Source: Treponema sp. (GTDB lineage Bacteria; Spirochaetota; Spirochaetia; Treponematales; Breznakiellaceae). Taken from it: a stretch of 46,825 nucleotides of DNA. A program made the translations under genes and the position numbers. Location: assembly GCA_009787775.1 (NCBI GenBank), contig WQSQ01000008.1:1-46825 (forward strand), written 5' to 3'. The notes under the pieces are model-generated. The model searched no databases, was not told where the DNA came from, and saw only the letters and a program-made list of their open reading frames with translations. Below are positions 1 through 9,422 of this stretch, in pieces. Every line of letters begins with the position of its first letter. Position 1 is the first letter of the stretch.

Positions 1-1347
1 GACTACCGTAAAAACTTGGACAAACAATTCAAGAAAAATAATTCAAATTTTAAGATAGCAATAGTTGTTGATATGTGGATAACAGGTTTTGATATTCCTT
101 CGCTTTCCGTTATGTATATTGATAAACCAATTCAACGTCATACGCTTATACAAACAATTTCCCGCGTAAATCGAAAATTTGAAGGCAAGGACAAAGGACT
201 TATTGTTGATTATATCGGTATTAAGGAAGATATGATGCTGGCAGTTAAGAAATATTCTGGTCCTCAGGGAAGTCCCGTAGAAGAACTGGAAATTGCGATA
301 GATGTATTTAAAAATCATTTAAAACTTGTTTCAAATATAATGCACGATTTTAACGCAGACAATTTTTATCACGGTACACCGCTTGAACGTCTTGTTTGTT
401 TAAATCATGCTGCAGAGTTTGTTCAGTTAAAGAAGGATATTGAGACTCGCTACATGAATCTTTCACTTAAATTGAAATCAGCTTATGAAATTTGTTATGC
501 ATCGGGTCGCCTGACTGACAGCGAAATCGAACAAGCGCAATTCTTTCTTGCAATTCGTTCCATTATTTACAAGCAAACAAAGGGCAATACACCTGATGCG
601 GAGATAATGAATCGTCATGTTGAAGAAATGGTTATGAAAGCCATTAGCTGCTCCGGTATAGAAAATATCGTAAATTATAAGGAGAGCGAAGATATCTTCA
701 GCGAAGAATATAAAAAACAACTTGATGTAATAAAATTGCCAATAACTAAATTTAACGCACTCTTACAGCTTCTAAAGAAAGCAATCTCCGCTTATGGAAA
801 AACAAACAAGGTAAAAGCCATTGTTTTTGATGAACGCCTTAAAAAGGTTGTAGAGCAATATAATAGCCGTGATAAACTGGTTTTTACCAGCGTAGTTGTA
901 GCAGATTTTGTTAATGGACTTTCAGACGAAATTATTAAGATAATCGATGATCTTAAAGAAGATAAAAACTCATTTGAAAAATTGGGTATCACATACGAAG
1001 AGAAGATTTTTTATGATATCCTTGTAAAAGTACGTGATGATCATAAATTTGAATATGCAGAAGAAAAATGTGTAAATCTCGCCCGTGAAATAAAAAAGTT
1101 GGTTGACGATAAATCAAAATACACAGACTGGGCTACTCGTGAAGATATAAAGAGCGAACTAAACATGGATTTAACCATGCTTCTTTATAAAAATGGATAT
1201 CCCCCTGAATGGGATGACGAAGTTTTTCAACAGGTTTTGGAACAATCTGAAAATTATAAGAAATACTCAAGTTCTGTCGTGTTTGAATACCCTGAAACAA
1301 AAAATGGGTATGCGTTTGGAATGGCAGCGGAGAAAAATCCTTTATAG
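1..1347 (+). CDS. hsdR: Type I restriction enzyme R subunit (HsdR), 3' part only
   Basis: The reading frame is open from base 1, so the gene begins before the window; about 448 codons remain. The start shows the C-terminal half of the SF2 helicase motor: a VDMWITGFDIPSLS stretch (motif V region) followed by TLIQTISRVNR (motif VI), then GLIVDYIGI, the typical junction of HsdR with its C-terminal helical domain (DUF3387-like). HsdR is the ATP-dependent translocase/nuclease of type I restriction; the nuclease domain and Walker A would lie upstream. HsdM and HsdS are not in the window and should be upstream. The end is intact and convergent with the next gene. The assignment to HsdR is strong; whether the whole gene is intact cannot be seen. 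Confidence 0.9.
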   Translation, partial: DYRKNLDKQFKKNNSNFKIAIVVDMWITGFDIPSLSVMYIDKPIQRHTLIQTISRVNRKFEGKDKGLIVDYIGIKEDMMLAVKKYSGPQGSPVEELEIAIDVFKNHLKLVSNIMHDFNADNFYHGTPLERLVCLNHAAEFVQLKKDIETRYMNLSLKLKSAYEICYASGRLTDSEIEQAQFFLAIRSIIYKQTKGNTPDAEIMNRHVEEMVMKAISCSGIENIVNYKESEDIFSEEYKKQLDVIKLPITKFNALLQLLKKAISAYGKTNKVKAIVFDERLKKVVEQYNSRDKLVFTSVVVADFVNGLSDEIIKIIDDLKEDKNSFEKLGITYEEKIFYDILVKVRDDHKFEYAEEKCVNLAREIKKLVDDKSKYTDWATREDIKSELNMDLTMLLYKNGYPPEWDDEVFQQVLEQSENYKKYSSSVVFEYPETKNGYAFGMAAEKNPL

Positions 1348-1398
1348 GTAATCTTCGTTTAGGTTCAAAATATCGGTTAGCGTTCATTAAGTAATTTA

Positions 1399-2265
1399 TT
1401 AAAATAATTCCATTTGTTTCTTTTCTTTCTCTGCAAATGTACTCATGTATTTAAACAGATTATCAGCGTTGTAAACAATGTTGTGTTTTTCGCAGGCGGC
1501 ATGCAGCGCTTTAACAAGTTTTTCACTGTTGTCGCTTATTATTTCGTATTTATAGTCGTACTTTTTATGATAGATATCTTTTAGTCCGGAGAAATGTTCA
1601 TCAAGCTTCCGATAGAAGTAATCGCGGCTGCCCTCTCTTAAGGTCATACCTATTCCCCAAAAAATGATACCGTAAACGCCTGCATCAACGCAGTAATTTA
1701 ATAGTCCGTGTAAGTTTTCTTCGGTGTCATTTATAAAAGGCAGAAATGGACAAAGCCACACGATTGTTTGAATACCGTTTTCCCGTGCGATTTTCAGCAT
1801 TTCATAACGGCGTCTTGTACCGCAGACATTGGGTTCTAATTTTTTACAGAGATCTTCGTCAAAAGTGGTTAATGTTGTTTGAATAATACAGTTTGCTTTT
1901 TTATTTATACTGGTTAATATATTTAAATCATGAAGGATTAGATCCGATTTTGTTTGAATTGCAATGCCGCAATTATATTTATCAATTATTTTCAGGCATG
2001 ATCTAATATTCGCAAGATTTTCAGGGATGTTAATATAAGGATCGCTCATTGCTCCTGTGCTGACAACGCATTTATTACGTTTTCTTTTAAGCGCGTCTTC
2101 CAAAAGAAAAGGCGCGTTTGATTTTATTTGCACATCTTCAAAATCGTGATCTATCTGATAACATCTGCTCCGCGAATCGCAATAAATACAGCCATGAGTG
2201 CAGCCCCGGCTTATATTCATGCCGTTGGATGCGCTTAATATTCCATTTGCTTCTTTTAGGTGCAT
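1399..2265 (-). CDS. Radical SAM protein, SPL/Rv2578c-like
   Basis: The 288-residue protein carries a CTHGCIYC cluster near residue 22, the CxxxCxxC motif that binds the [4Fe-4S] cluster of radical SAM enzymes. The following STGAMSDPYINIPE segment and the internal QTTLTTFDEDLCKKLEPN stretch resemble the family of small radical SAM proteins related to spore photoproduct lyase-like and Rv2578c proteins, whose substrate is generally unknown. A good promoter lies upstream (TTGACA, 18 nt, TATTAT). It is divergent from the U32 gene and convergent with hsdR. No substrate can be inferred from the sequence or neighbours. Confidence 0.85.
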   Translation of the reverse strand: MHLKEANGILSASNGMNISRGCTHGCIYCDSRSRCYQIDHDFEDVQIKSNAPFLLEDALKRKRNKCVVSTGAMSDPYINIPENLANIRSCLKIIDKYNCGIAIQTKSDLILHDLNILTSINKKANCIIQTTLTTFDEDLCKKLEPNVCGTRRRYEMLKIARENGIQTIVWLCPFLPFINDTEENLHGLLNYCVDAGVYGIIFWGIGMTLREGSRDYFYRKLDEHFSGLKDIYHKKYDYKYEIISDNSEKLVKALHAACEKHNIVYNADNLFKYMSTFAEKEKKQMELF

Positions 2266-2282
2266 ATTTAAAATCCGGATTA

Positions 2283-2312
2283 ATAATATCTATGCTGGTT
2301 AACAAATGTCAA
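2283..2312 (-). promoter_or_regulatory. Promoter of the radical SAM gene
   Basis: On the minus strand TTGACA (2312-2307) is followed after 18 nt by TATTAT (2288-2283). The -10 box ends 17 nt before the ATG, giving a leader of about 10 nt. There is no good Shine-Dalgarno; CGGA is the only candidate. Confidence 0.6.
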
Positions 2313-2366
2313 GCAATATGTTATAGCATAACAATTATTTTACTTTTTTGATAAAATGATCGTATT

Positions 2367-3542
2367 GTGAAAAATAAATACGGAAACATCATCGAATTAC
2401 TGGCTCCTGCGGGAGATTTTTCCTGTTTAAAAACCGCTTTTTATTTCGGTGCGGATGCTGTCTATTTGGGAGGGAAAGAATACGGTTTACGTGCAAAATG
2501 CGGTAATTTTTCTGATGACGAAATAATAGAAGCTGTTAAATATACTCATGATCTGCATAAAAAATTTTATGTTACTGTTAATATTTTTGCCAGAAATGCT
2601 GATATTCATAAAATAGAAGAATATGCATTGTTTTTGGAAAAAGCGGGCGTGGATGCAGTTATTGTATCTGATCTTGGCGTGTTAAAAATCTTTAAGTCAC
2701 TGACAAATTTGGAAATCCATATATCTACCCAGGCCAATGTTTGTAATTCTCAGGCGGCAATGCAATATATTGAGTTAGGCGCAAAACGAATAATTCTTGC
2801 GCGTGAGCTGCCTGTTGCAGATATCAGTGAAATTTGTAAAAACCTGGAAAACAAAGCGGACATAGAAGTCTTTGTTCACGGAGCGATGTGTATTTCATAC
2901 TCTGGGCGCTGTTTGTTGTCGAAATATATGACAGGAAGAGATGCAAACCGCGGTGATTGTGCGCATCCATGCCGTTATAAATATGAAATATTTTATGCAC
3001 TGCGGGAAGAGAAACGGCCTGGAGAATATTTTTCTGTCGAAGAAGACACTAACGGTACATATATTATGAACAGCTGCGATCTATGTTTAATTAATAAATT
3101 AAACGAATTGGCTGAAGCCGGTGTTGCAAGTTTTAAAATAGAAGGCCGAATGAAAAATGAATACTATGTAGGCGGCGTTCTAAACGCATACAGAAGAGCA
3201 ATGAACGGTGAAAATTTCGATTGTACACTAGCGCTGGAAAAGCTGCCTCACCGCCCGTTTACAACAGGTTTTACATTTAATGATAAAAACAGAGAATATA
3301 CAGAGTCATCGGCAATCATTTTAAATTATCAAATTGCTGCTGTTGTAACGGAGAAAAATCAAATAAGAATTAAAAATAAAATTGCCAAAGGAGATGAAAT
3401 AGAAATATTGTCTCCTTCCTGCAGCAACGGAAAAACATTTATATTCAACGGAGATACTTTAAATATTCCTGAGCAGATTTCATTTATAGACTGTCCGCAT
3501 AATATTCAGCCTTGTGACATTCTAATTAAAAAAGTGCGCTAA
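2367..3542 (+). CDS. U32 family peptidase-like protein (YegQ/TrhP-like)
   Basis: The 391-residue protein opens with ELLAPAGDFSCLKTAFYFGADAVYLGG, the hallmark N-terminus of the U32 family, and contains the signature EVFVHGAMCISYSGRCLLS with the cysteine cluster continuing in RGDCAHPCRYKY and SCDLCLI. These cysteines match the metal or Fe-S site of U32 proteins involved in prephenate-dependent tRNA wobble-uridine hydroxylation (TrhP) or 23S rRNA hydroxylation (RlhA). With about 390 residues ending in a small beta-barrel-like tail it is closest in build to YegQ/TrhP; this subfamily choice is inference. The start is GTG, preceded by TAAAAT (2352-2357) only 9 nt upstream and no Shine-Dalgarno, so it may be nearly leaderless. 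Confidence 0.85.
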   Translation: MKNKYGNIIELLAPAGDFSCLKTAFYFGADAVYLGGKEYGLRAKCGNFSDDEIIEAVKYTHDLHKKFYVTVNIFARNADIHKIEEYALFLEKAGVDAVIVSDLGVLKIFKSLTNLEIHISTQANVCNSQAAMQYIELGAKRIILARELPVADISEICKNLENKADIEVFVHGAMCISYSGRCLLSKYMTGRDANRGDCAHPCRYKYEIFYALREEKRPGEYFSVEEDTNGTYIMNSCDLCLINKLNELAEAGVASFKIEGRMKNEYYVGGVLNAYRRAMNGENFDCTLALEKLPHRPFTTGFTFNDKNREYTESSAIILNYQIAAVVTEKNQIRIKNKIAKGDEIEILSPSCSNGKTFIFNGDTLNIPEQISFIDCPHNIQPCDILIKKVR

Positions 3543-3620
3543 TTTCATTTGCATTCATACGAGATGTGAAAACCGCAATGTTTTTTACTTCAAGTGCGTC
3601 CAGTTTTAACCATTGTAACA

Positions 3621-3953
3621 TTATTCGATTAATTCCCATATTGCGTACAAGTGAATAAAATAGTCATTAGTTATTGGCAATTTATCACCTGGGTTGTAGG
3701 AATCATCAGTATCTTTCCAATGGGTATTCCAGTGTTTAAATGTATGTCCTTCTTTAATAAATGTATTATTTAATACAACAGCTTCCTGACCAGAAGTATA
3801 ATTGTTTGGATCAACAGGCCGGCCTCCACCAATTGTTTCATTGGTTCCATTACCATCATAAATAATTCTGCAATGTTTTGTTACCTGTGTTTCGCAACTT
3901 GTAATAACTATTCCTAATGAGAGAATGACAATTAAAAACAATAATTTTCGCAT
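3621..3953 (-). CDS. Small lipoprotein with one InlB/Flg_new-type repeat
   Basis: The 110-residue product starts MRKLLFLIVILSLGIVITSC: a lipoprotein signal with the lipid-modified Cys at residue 20. The start is chosen at the second Met of the longer frame because a GGAG lies 8 nt before it. The mature part has YDGNGTNE early and HTFKHWNT plus LYAIWELIE at the end, the pattern of the Listeria-Bacteroides (InlB B / Flg_new) repeat often found on surface proteins. It is a single repeat unit and nothing more, so it could be a short surface lipoprotein or a remnant of a longer one. It is divergent from the sirtuin gene. Confidence 0.7.
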   Translation of the reverse strand: MRKLLFLIVILSLGIVITSCETQVTKHCRIIYDGNGTNETIGGGRPVDPNNYTSGQEAVVLNNTFIKEGHTFKHWNTHWKDTDDSYNPGDKLPITNDYFIHLYAIWELIE

Positions 3954-4009
3954 AATAGAACTCCAATTAAAATATCTTACTTTATTATGCACCTATCAGG
4001 CGGTATTTG

Positions 4010-4039
4010 TCAAGTAATCTATTGAATAATGTTACTTGA
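4010..4039. promoter_or_regulatory. Inverted repeat in divergent promoter region
   Basis: TCAAGTAA (4010-4017) and TTACTTGA (4032-4039) form an 8-bp inverted repeat with a 14-nt centre, followed by a second TACTTGAT copy a few bases later. It lies between the divergent lipoprotein and sirtuin starts, where an operator or a weak hairpin would both fit. No regulator is identified. Confidence 0.35.
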
Positions 4040-4097
4040 TTTATACTTGATAACTAAGAAAGCATTAATCTGGATACACCGTAAATGATTTTTGTGT

Positions 4098-4126
4098 TTG
4101 ACGCGCTGTTAAAAAGCGGATAACAT
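4098..4126 (+). promoter_or_regulatory. Promoter of the sirtuin gene
   Basis: TTGACG (4098-4103), a 17-nt spacer and TAACAT (4121-4126). The start codon follows 11 nt after the -10 box, so the predicted 5' leader is about 5 nt. No Shine-Dalgarno is present. Confidence 0.55.
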
Positions 4127-4137
4127 TAAATAATATT

Positions 4138-4896
4138 ATGAAGACTAATATAAAAGACATTAAAGAGTTATTCTCGCTAATTAAGGAGTCAAAATATTGT
4201 GTAGCTCTTACAGGCGCGGGAGTCAGTACGCTTTCCGGTATTCGTGATTTTCGCGGCAAGAATGGGCTATACAACGATACGGACGCAGAAAAAATCTTTG
4301 ATATCAGTTATTTTGAAAAAGATCCTTCTCTTTATTATAGTAAGGCGGGTTCTTTTATTTACAATCTTGGTGAAAAAGAAGCGTCAATTGTTCATACAGT
4401 GCTTGGCAGATTCGAACAACGCGGATATTTAAAAGCCCTGATAACGCAAAATATCGATCTTCTTCATCAAAAAGGCGGCAGTAAAAATATGATTGAAATT
4501 CACGGATCGCCTGAAACGCATTACTGTCTGCGTTGTGCCGGAATTAGGGTTGGTTATGAAGAGGCGGCTGTTGTTGTCCGCATGGGAGAGATGCCCAAAT
4601 GTCCCAGCTGCGGAAGAGTATTGAAACCTGCGATTACATTTTTCGGTGAAAGCCTTCCTGCGGATGCTCTAAGACGCGCTGTAACAGAATCACAGCAGGC
4701 AGATTTGATGCTGGTACTCGGAACTAGTCTAACTGTGCACCCAGCAGCTTCCATGCCTGAATATACCCTGCGTAACGGCGGCAGAATTGTTATTGTAAAT
4801 AATATGCCGACTCCATTGGACAGCAGAGCATTTCTTCACCTTGATGATCTGGGTACAGTCTTTGAGGAATTAGACGATTATTTACAAAATAAATAA
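4138..4896 (+). CDS. cobB: NAD-dependent protein deacylase, Sir2 family
   Basis: The 252-residue protein contains the complete sirtuin core: GAGVSTLSGIRDFRG at residues 26-40 (NAD binding), TQNIDLLHQKGG near residue 101, the catalytic His in IEIHGS, and a zinc ribbon with CLRC and CPSC pairs, followed by ITFFGE and VLGTSLTVHPA. It should remove acyl groups from lysines while consuming NAD. Length fits small bacterial class III/U sirtuins. The HLDDLG tail is ordinary. It is convergent with gltX, with only 23 nt between the stops, and no clear terminator was seen there. The start is supported by the promoter position rather than a ribosome binding site. Confidence 0.93.
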   Translation: MKTNIKDIKELFSLIKESKYCVALTGAGVSTLSGIRDFRGKNGLYNDTDAEKIFDISYFEKDPSLYYSKAGSFIYNLGEKEASIVHTVLGRFEQRGYLKALITQNIDLLHQKGGSKNMIEIHGSPETHYCLRCAGIRVGYEEAAVVVRMGEMPKCPSCGRVLKPAITFFGESLPADALRRAVTESQQADLMLVLGTSLTVHPAASMPEYTLRNGGRIVIVNNMPTPLDSRAFLHLDDLGTVFEELDDYLQNK

Positions 4897-4919
4897 TCGT
4901 TTTTCATAACGGTTCTTTT

Positions 4920-6422
4920 TTAGCCGCAATCTGTCAGGCGGGCAAAGGCTTTTTCTATTCTTTTCAGTGAACATTCTTCTCCAAGCAGGCGAAGTGATCC
5001 GAAAAGCGGAGGGCTTACGCGGCTTCCTGTAATTGCGACACGCAGAGGCATCATCAGGTCTCCAAGCTTAATTTCTCTCTTTTCCGCTTCTGCTTTTATA
5101 AAACTCTCAGATTGTTCATCATTAATCGCTTGTGCCAGATATTTCACAATCTCTTTTCCGATTTGTAAAAGCTCTATTGTTTTTTCAAGATCGCATTTTT
5201 TAGGGATAAACTCTTCTTTTGCCGGAACATCTGGCTCTTTAAACAAGTATGCAATCTTCTCCGGTACTTCGCTCAAAAACACAAGTCTCTCTTTTACTAA
5301 TGACATCGAAGCAAGAAAAATCTTTCTTTGCTGCTCCGTAGGACTCTCTCCTGCGAAAAGTCCCTTTTCAATCGCGTACGGTAAACAAAGCCGCGCCAGC
5401 ACTTCATTACTTTTCATTCTAATGTACTGGCCGTTGTACCATTCCAGTTTTTTATAATCAAACACAGCAGGTGCCTTGTTCAGTTTTTTTATACTAAAGT
5501 GCTTCGCGAGCTCGTCAAGTGTGTATATTTCCGGATGCTTTGCATCCAGGCTTTCTTCATAGGAGGCGCCCAATAGCGCGATGTAATTAAGCAGCGCTTC
5601 GGGAAGATATCCCTGTTTCGCAAATTCATCAATGCTTGTGGCCCCGTGCCGTTTGGATAATTTTTTTCCGTCCTGACCCATCACCATCGGAAGGTGGCAA
5701 AACTCAGGTGGTGTCCAGCCAAAAGCGCGGTACATGATTATATGCAGAGGAGTGGAAGCAAGCCATTCCTGTGCGCGAAGAACGTGGGTCACTTCCATTA
5801 AATGATCATCAACAACATTCGCAAGGTGATAAGTCGGGAAGCCGTCTGATTTTAACAGCACAGGATCGGGATTGATATCATCGTTCAGCCATTCAATATC
5901 GCCAAGCAGTTGGTCCTGAAATATTGTTTTTTCTCCAAGAGGGATTTTAAGCCTGACTGTGCAGCTTTCTTCTGCGGCTCTTATCGCAGCTTTATTTGGC
6001 TCGATACTTCTGCAAATACGGTCATAACCTGTCTCCGATGAGCGCTCCGATTCCCTCTTTTTTCGAACATCTTCTATTCTTTCCGCCGAACAGAAACAAT
6101 AATAAGCGTGACCCTTTTCAAGCAGTTCCTGCGCATATTTTTTATATAATTTCGTGCGTTCAGATTGAATATACGGACCAAACGACCCGCCGATGTCAGG
6201 CCCCTCATCCCATTTAAATCCCAGCCAGTTAAATGTATCGTAAAGGTTTTTTACATAACTTTTGTCAAAGCGGGTTCTGTCGGTATCTTCCAGCCGCAGG
6301 ATAAACTTCCCTTCTTCTGTATTAAAGGAACGCGCAAACAGGAAATTAAAAAGGGCGGTACGTATTCCGCCGATATGCTGAAGGCCGGTCGGAGAAGGTG
6401 CGTAGCGTACTCGTATTTTCAT
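4920..6422 (-). CDS. gltX: Glutamyl-tRNA synthetase
   Basis: The 500-residue protein starts MKIRVRYAPSPTGLQHIGG, with the class I HIGH-like motif within the first 20 residues, and has the KLSKRHG (KMSKS) loop in the middle, then the C-terminal anticodon-binding helices. It charges tRNA-Glu (possibly tRNA-Gln as well) in the cytoplasm. A longer frame reaching 6488 exists, but the family start is the Met just before KIRVRYAPSP, and a promoter (ATGACA, 17 nt, TACACT) ends 7 nt before that ATG, so the upstream codons cannot be translated from it. No Shine-Dalgarno is present, so a leaderless mRNA is predicted. Confidence 0.96.
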   Translation of the reverse strand: MKIRVRYAPSPTGLQHIGGIRTALFNFLFARSFNTEEGKFILRLEDTDRTRFDKSYVKNLYDTFNWLGFKWDEGPDIGGSFGPYIQSERTKLYKKYAQELLEKGHAYYCFCSAERIEDVRKKRESERSSETGYDRICRSIEPNKAAIRAAEESCTVRLKIPLGEKTIFQDQLLGDIEWLNDDINPDPVLLKSDGFPTYHLANVVDDHLMEVTHVLRAQEWLASTPLHIIMYRAFGWTPPEFCHLPMVMGQDGKKLSKRHGATSIDEFAKQGYLPEALLNYIALLGASYEESLDAKHPEIYTLDELAKHFSIKKLNKAPAVFDYKKLEWYNGQYIRMKSNEVLARLCLPYAIEKGLFAGESPTEQQRKIFLASMSLVKERLVFLSEVPEKIAYLFKEPDVPAKEEFIPKKCDLEKTIELLQIGKEIVKYLAQAINDEQSESFIKAEAEKREIKLGDLMMPLRVAITGSRVSPPLFGSLRLLGEECSLKRIEKAFARLTDCG

Positions 6423-6429
6423 AGAAAGC

Positions 6430-6458
6430 AGTGTACCATATAGAATAAATGGTGTCAT
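6430..6458 (-). promoter_or_regulatory. Promoter of gltX, leaderless type
   Basis: On the minus strand ATGACA (6458-6453), a 17-nt spacer and TACACT (6435-6430). Seven bases separate the -10 box from the gltX ATG, placing the predicted transcription start at or next to the start codon. Confidence 0.6.
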
Positions 6459-6489
6459 GCAGCGTATGAATGCACCGCAGGAGAACATT

Positions 6490-7923
6490 ATGGCAAAAAA
6501 CGAAAAAAATAAAAAAGAAAAACTTTCGGACAGATTGTTTTATAAATTAAAAAACTGCTGGGAAGGAATAGATAAAAAAACCGAGAAAGAAGTAGAGGAT
6601 TTTGCTTTATCATATAAGCAGTTTCTTGATAAGGGAAAAACAGAACGCGAATGTGTTGATGCAATTTGCGAACTGCTTGACAAAGACGGCTTTGTAAACG
6701 TTGAAACATTAAAAGACAAAAAGCCTGATTCCGGCATGAAAATATATCAAAATATCAAAGGTAAGTCCGTTCTTGCTGCTGTTATCGGGAAAAAATCTGC
6801 TGTAGGCGGCTTTAATATTTTAGGCGCGCACATAGACTCACCCCGCCTGGATCTTAAGCAAAACCCTCTTTATGAAGATAACGATCTTGCGTTATTTGAC
6901 ACTCATTATTACGGCGGCATCAAGAAATATCAATGGACAACCATCCCGCTTTCCATGCACGGTGTATTTGTAAAGGAAGACGGAAAAAGAATACCAGTCA
7001 GAATCGGCGAAGATCCCGGCGATCCTGTTTTTACGGTAACAGATTTATTAATCCATCTTGCAAAGGAACAGATGGAAAAGAAAGCATCTGTTGTTGTGGA
7101 AGGCGAAGACCTTGATATATTAGCCGGTTCACGTCCTTATAATGACACAAAAAATGAAGAAAAAGAAAAAGTAAAACTTGCCCTTCTAGACCTTTTAAAT
7201 AAAAAATACGGTATTACGGAAAAAGATTTCGCGAGCGCGGAAATTGAGTTTGTTCCCGCATTTAAAGCAAGCGATGTAGGACTTGACCGCAGCATGATTG
7301 GTGCATACGGACACGATGATCGAAGCTGTGCCTTTCCTTCTTTACGGGCTCTTACCACTATGGCGCGCGAAAAAAACGTGCCCGACAAAACACTTGTTTG
7401 TTATTTATCTGACAAGGAAGAAATCGGCTCTGCAGGGAATACTGGGGCGCGGTCTTATAATTTTGAGAAATTCCTCGCGTATCTTTGCGGCGGAAGTGAT
7501 GCGGATTTTAGAAAATGTTTGTTGAACTCGGCAATGTTATCTGCTGATGTTGACGCAGCTTATGATCCGTCCTACGCTGGTGTATTTGATAAAAAGAATG
7601 GTTCTTTCATCGGAAAAGGGCTGTCTCTGAGCAAGTACACAGGTACAGGCGGCAAGTACGGTGCAAGCGATGCCAATGCCGAATTCTGCGCTAAAATTCA
7701 ATCAATCCTTGACAGGAACAATGTTCAGTGGCAGTTCGGCGAATTGGGAAAAGTAGACAAGGGCGGCGGCGGGACAATAGCTCTTTATGCCGCCCAATTG
7801 GGTATTGAAGTTCTTGACTGCGGAGTGCCGGTTCTGTCAATGCATTCGCCTTTTGAGGTTATCAGTAAAATTGATCTGTATACAACATACAGAGGTTATG
7901 TTGCATTTTTGCGCGAAGCATGA
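6490..7923 (+). CDS. M18 family aminopeptidase
   Basis: The 477-residue protein has the M18 metal-ligand and catalytic motifs: GAHIDSPRLDLK around residue 110, DKEEIGSAGNTGARS in the centre, SADVDAAYDPSY, and the C-terminal MHSPFEVISKIDLY. M18 enzymes are cytoplasmic dizinc aminopeptidases, typically dodecameric, releasing N-terminal acidic or neutral residues from peptides. The start is the ATG with AGGAG six bases upstream (6479-6483); the longer frame from 6457 lacks a site. The gene is divergent from gltX with about 70 bp between the start codons, so the two promoters share this short gap. Confidence 0.93.
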   Translation: MAKNEKNKKEKLSDRLFYKLKNCWEGIDKKTEKEVEDFALSYKQFLDKGKTERECVDAICELLDKDGFVNVETLKDKKPDSGMKIYQNIKGKSVLAAVIGKKSAVGGFNILGAHIDSPRLDLKQNPLYEDNDLALFDTHYYGGIKKYQWTTIPLSMHGVFVKEDGKRIPVRIGEDPGDPVFTVTDLLIHLAKEQMEKKASVVVEGEDLDILAGSRPYNDTKNEEKEKVKLALLDLLNKKYGITEKDFASAEIEFVPAFKASDVGLDRSMIGAYGHDDRSCAFPSLRALTTMAREKNVPDKTLVCYLSDKEEIGSAGNTGARSYNFEKFLAYLCGGSDADFRKCLLNSAMLSADVDAAYDPSYAGVFDKKNGSFIGKGLSLSKYTGTGGKYGASDANAEFCAKIQSILDRNNVQWQFGELGKVDKGGGGTIALYAAQLGIEVLDCGVPVLSMHSPFEVISKIDLYTTYRGYVAFLREA

Positions 7924-8028
7924 TAATTGCATGATATTCGGTTTAGTTTTTATTAGATATGGTTATTTTTAACTGTTTTTATTGTTGAAGTTATATTATA
8001 TTTGAAATAGTACCGCACGAGGAAAAAA

Positions 8029-9414
8029 ATGAAGTCATTGGATACACCGCAGCAAAAATTAAAGAAAATATCTCCTATTGCATTATTCTCATTGCTGACA
8101 GCCATAATTTTCTGCGCATTTATTATCAGCGCAACGATTATTGACAGAATGAAAGTGACCAATATGGAATTGGAGCAGAAAATACTGGAAAAAACACATC
8201 GGATCACTGAAACAATTACTAAGCTATTATATAAAACACATATATTGGCGGCACTGGCTGTTCACGACAGCGGTGACAGTTTTGATATTATTGCGCCTGC
8301 TCTTGTAGATGATCCGTCTATAAGAAATGTGCTTATTGCGCCGGACGGTATTGTTTCAAAAGTATACCCTCTCAGCGGAAACGAAAGTGTTATAGGATTA
8401 AACTTTTTTTCCGAGGGAGCGGGCAATAAAGAAGCGGTGCTTGCGAGAGAACTGGGCGATCTTGTATTGGGCGGCCCTTTTAATTTAATTCAGGGCGGAC
8501 AGGCGCTTGTCGGAAGAATGCCTGTTTATACTGATACATCAACCGGAGAGCAAAAGTTCTGGGGGCTTGTTTCTGTTACATTGAATTTCCCCCAGGTGCT
8601 TGATCATTCTGAACTGGATATATTTGACGAGTTTGGCTATTCCTACGAACTGTGGAGAATTAATTCCGATACGGGCGAAAGACAGATAATAGCCGGTAAT
8701 TACAGTGATAATACCAGTTCGCATTTTATTGAGAGATCAGTTAAAATTCTTAACGCAGAATGGTTCGTTAGAATATCGCCTGTGCGCATGTGGTACAATT
8801 ATCCGGAAAACATTGTTCTGATTATTGCGGGTATCTGCATTAGTTTTATAGTTTTCTTTGTTATGCAAAACAATTTTGATATGAAAAACATGCAGGTTAT
8901 TTTTGAACAGATGGCAATAAGCGATCCGTTAACCGGTATATTTAACAGGCGTCACTTTATGGATATAATGTCTATCAATATAGAAAAATCGCGCAGAAAA
9001 AAAGAGGACTGTTATATTATAATGTTTGATATAGACGGTTTCAAACAGATCAACGATACATACGGACATCAAATCGGCGATAAGGTTTTGATAGAGGTAA
9101 CAACCAGAATTAAAAGCCATATTCGTCCCTATGATTTGTTTGCAAGATACGGCGGCGAGGAATTTATCATCTTTACGACAGATATTTCAAAGACTGACGT
9201 TAAGGATATGGCAGAGCGTCTTAGGGTAAGTCTATGCGGCAGTAAGTACGAATATGACAGGGTCAGCGTTAACTCGTCTTCCAGTTTTGGAATTGCACAT
9301 ATTTTCGATTATGATCTTGATAAAGCCGTTAAACATGCTGATGAAGCTCTTTACAAGGCCAAGAAAAACGGGCGTAACTGTGTTGTTTTTTATACCGACG
9401 ATAACTGTCAATAG
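8029..9414 (+). CDS. Membrane diguanylate cyclase with CHASE-like sensor
   Basis: The 461-residue protein has a transmembrane segment at about residues 18-38, an extracytoplasmic sensor of about 220 residues that resembles a CHASE-type domain (ALVDDPSIRNVLIAPDGIVS), a second membrane segment at 262-280, and a GGDEF domain from about 297. The active site is GGEEF (375-379) with the upstream DIDGFKQINDTYGH motif. RPYD at 366-369 lies exactly five residues before GGEEF, the position of the inhibitory I-site, so product feedback by c-di-GMP is likely. GAGGA precedes the ATG. The ligand is unknown. Together with the HD-GYP protein encoded near 23 kb it gives both synthesis and breakdown of c-di-GMP in this window. 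Confidence 0.92.
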   Translation: MKSLDTPQQKLKKISPIALFSLLTAIIFCAFIISATIIDRMKVTNMELEQKILEKTHRITETITKLLYKTHILAALAVHDSGDSFDIIAPALVDDPSIRNVLIAPDGIVSKVYPLSGNESVIGLNFFSEGAGNKEAVLARELGDLVLGGPFNLIQGGQALVGRMPVYTDTSTGEQKFWGLVSVTLNFPQVLDHSELDIFDEFGYSYELWRINSDTGERQIIAGNYSDNTSSHFIERSVKILNAEWFVRISPVRMWYNYPENIVLIIAGICISFIVFFVMQNNFDMKNMQVIFEQMAISDPLTGIFNRRHFMDIMSINIEKSRRKKEDCYIIMFDIDGFKQINDTYGHQIGDKVLIEVTTRIKSHIRPYDLFARYGGEEFIIFTTDISKTDVKDMAERLRVSLCGSKYEYDRVSVNSSSSFGIAHIFDYDLDKAVKHADEALYKAKKNGRNCVVFYTDDNCQ

Positions 9415-9422
9415 AAGAGCAG

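Noticed and set aside
4897-4919. Bidirectional terminator between the sirtuin gene and gltX
   Set aside because: T-rich sequence is present but no stable stem could be paired.
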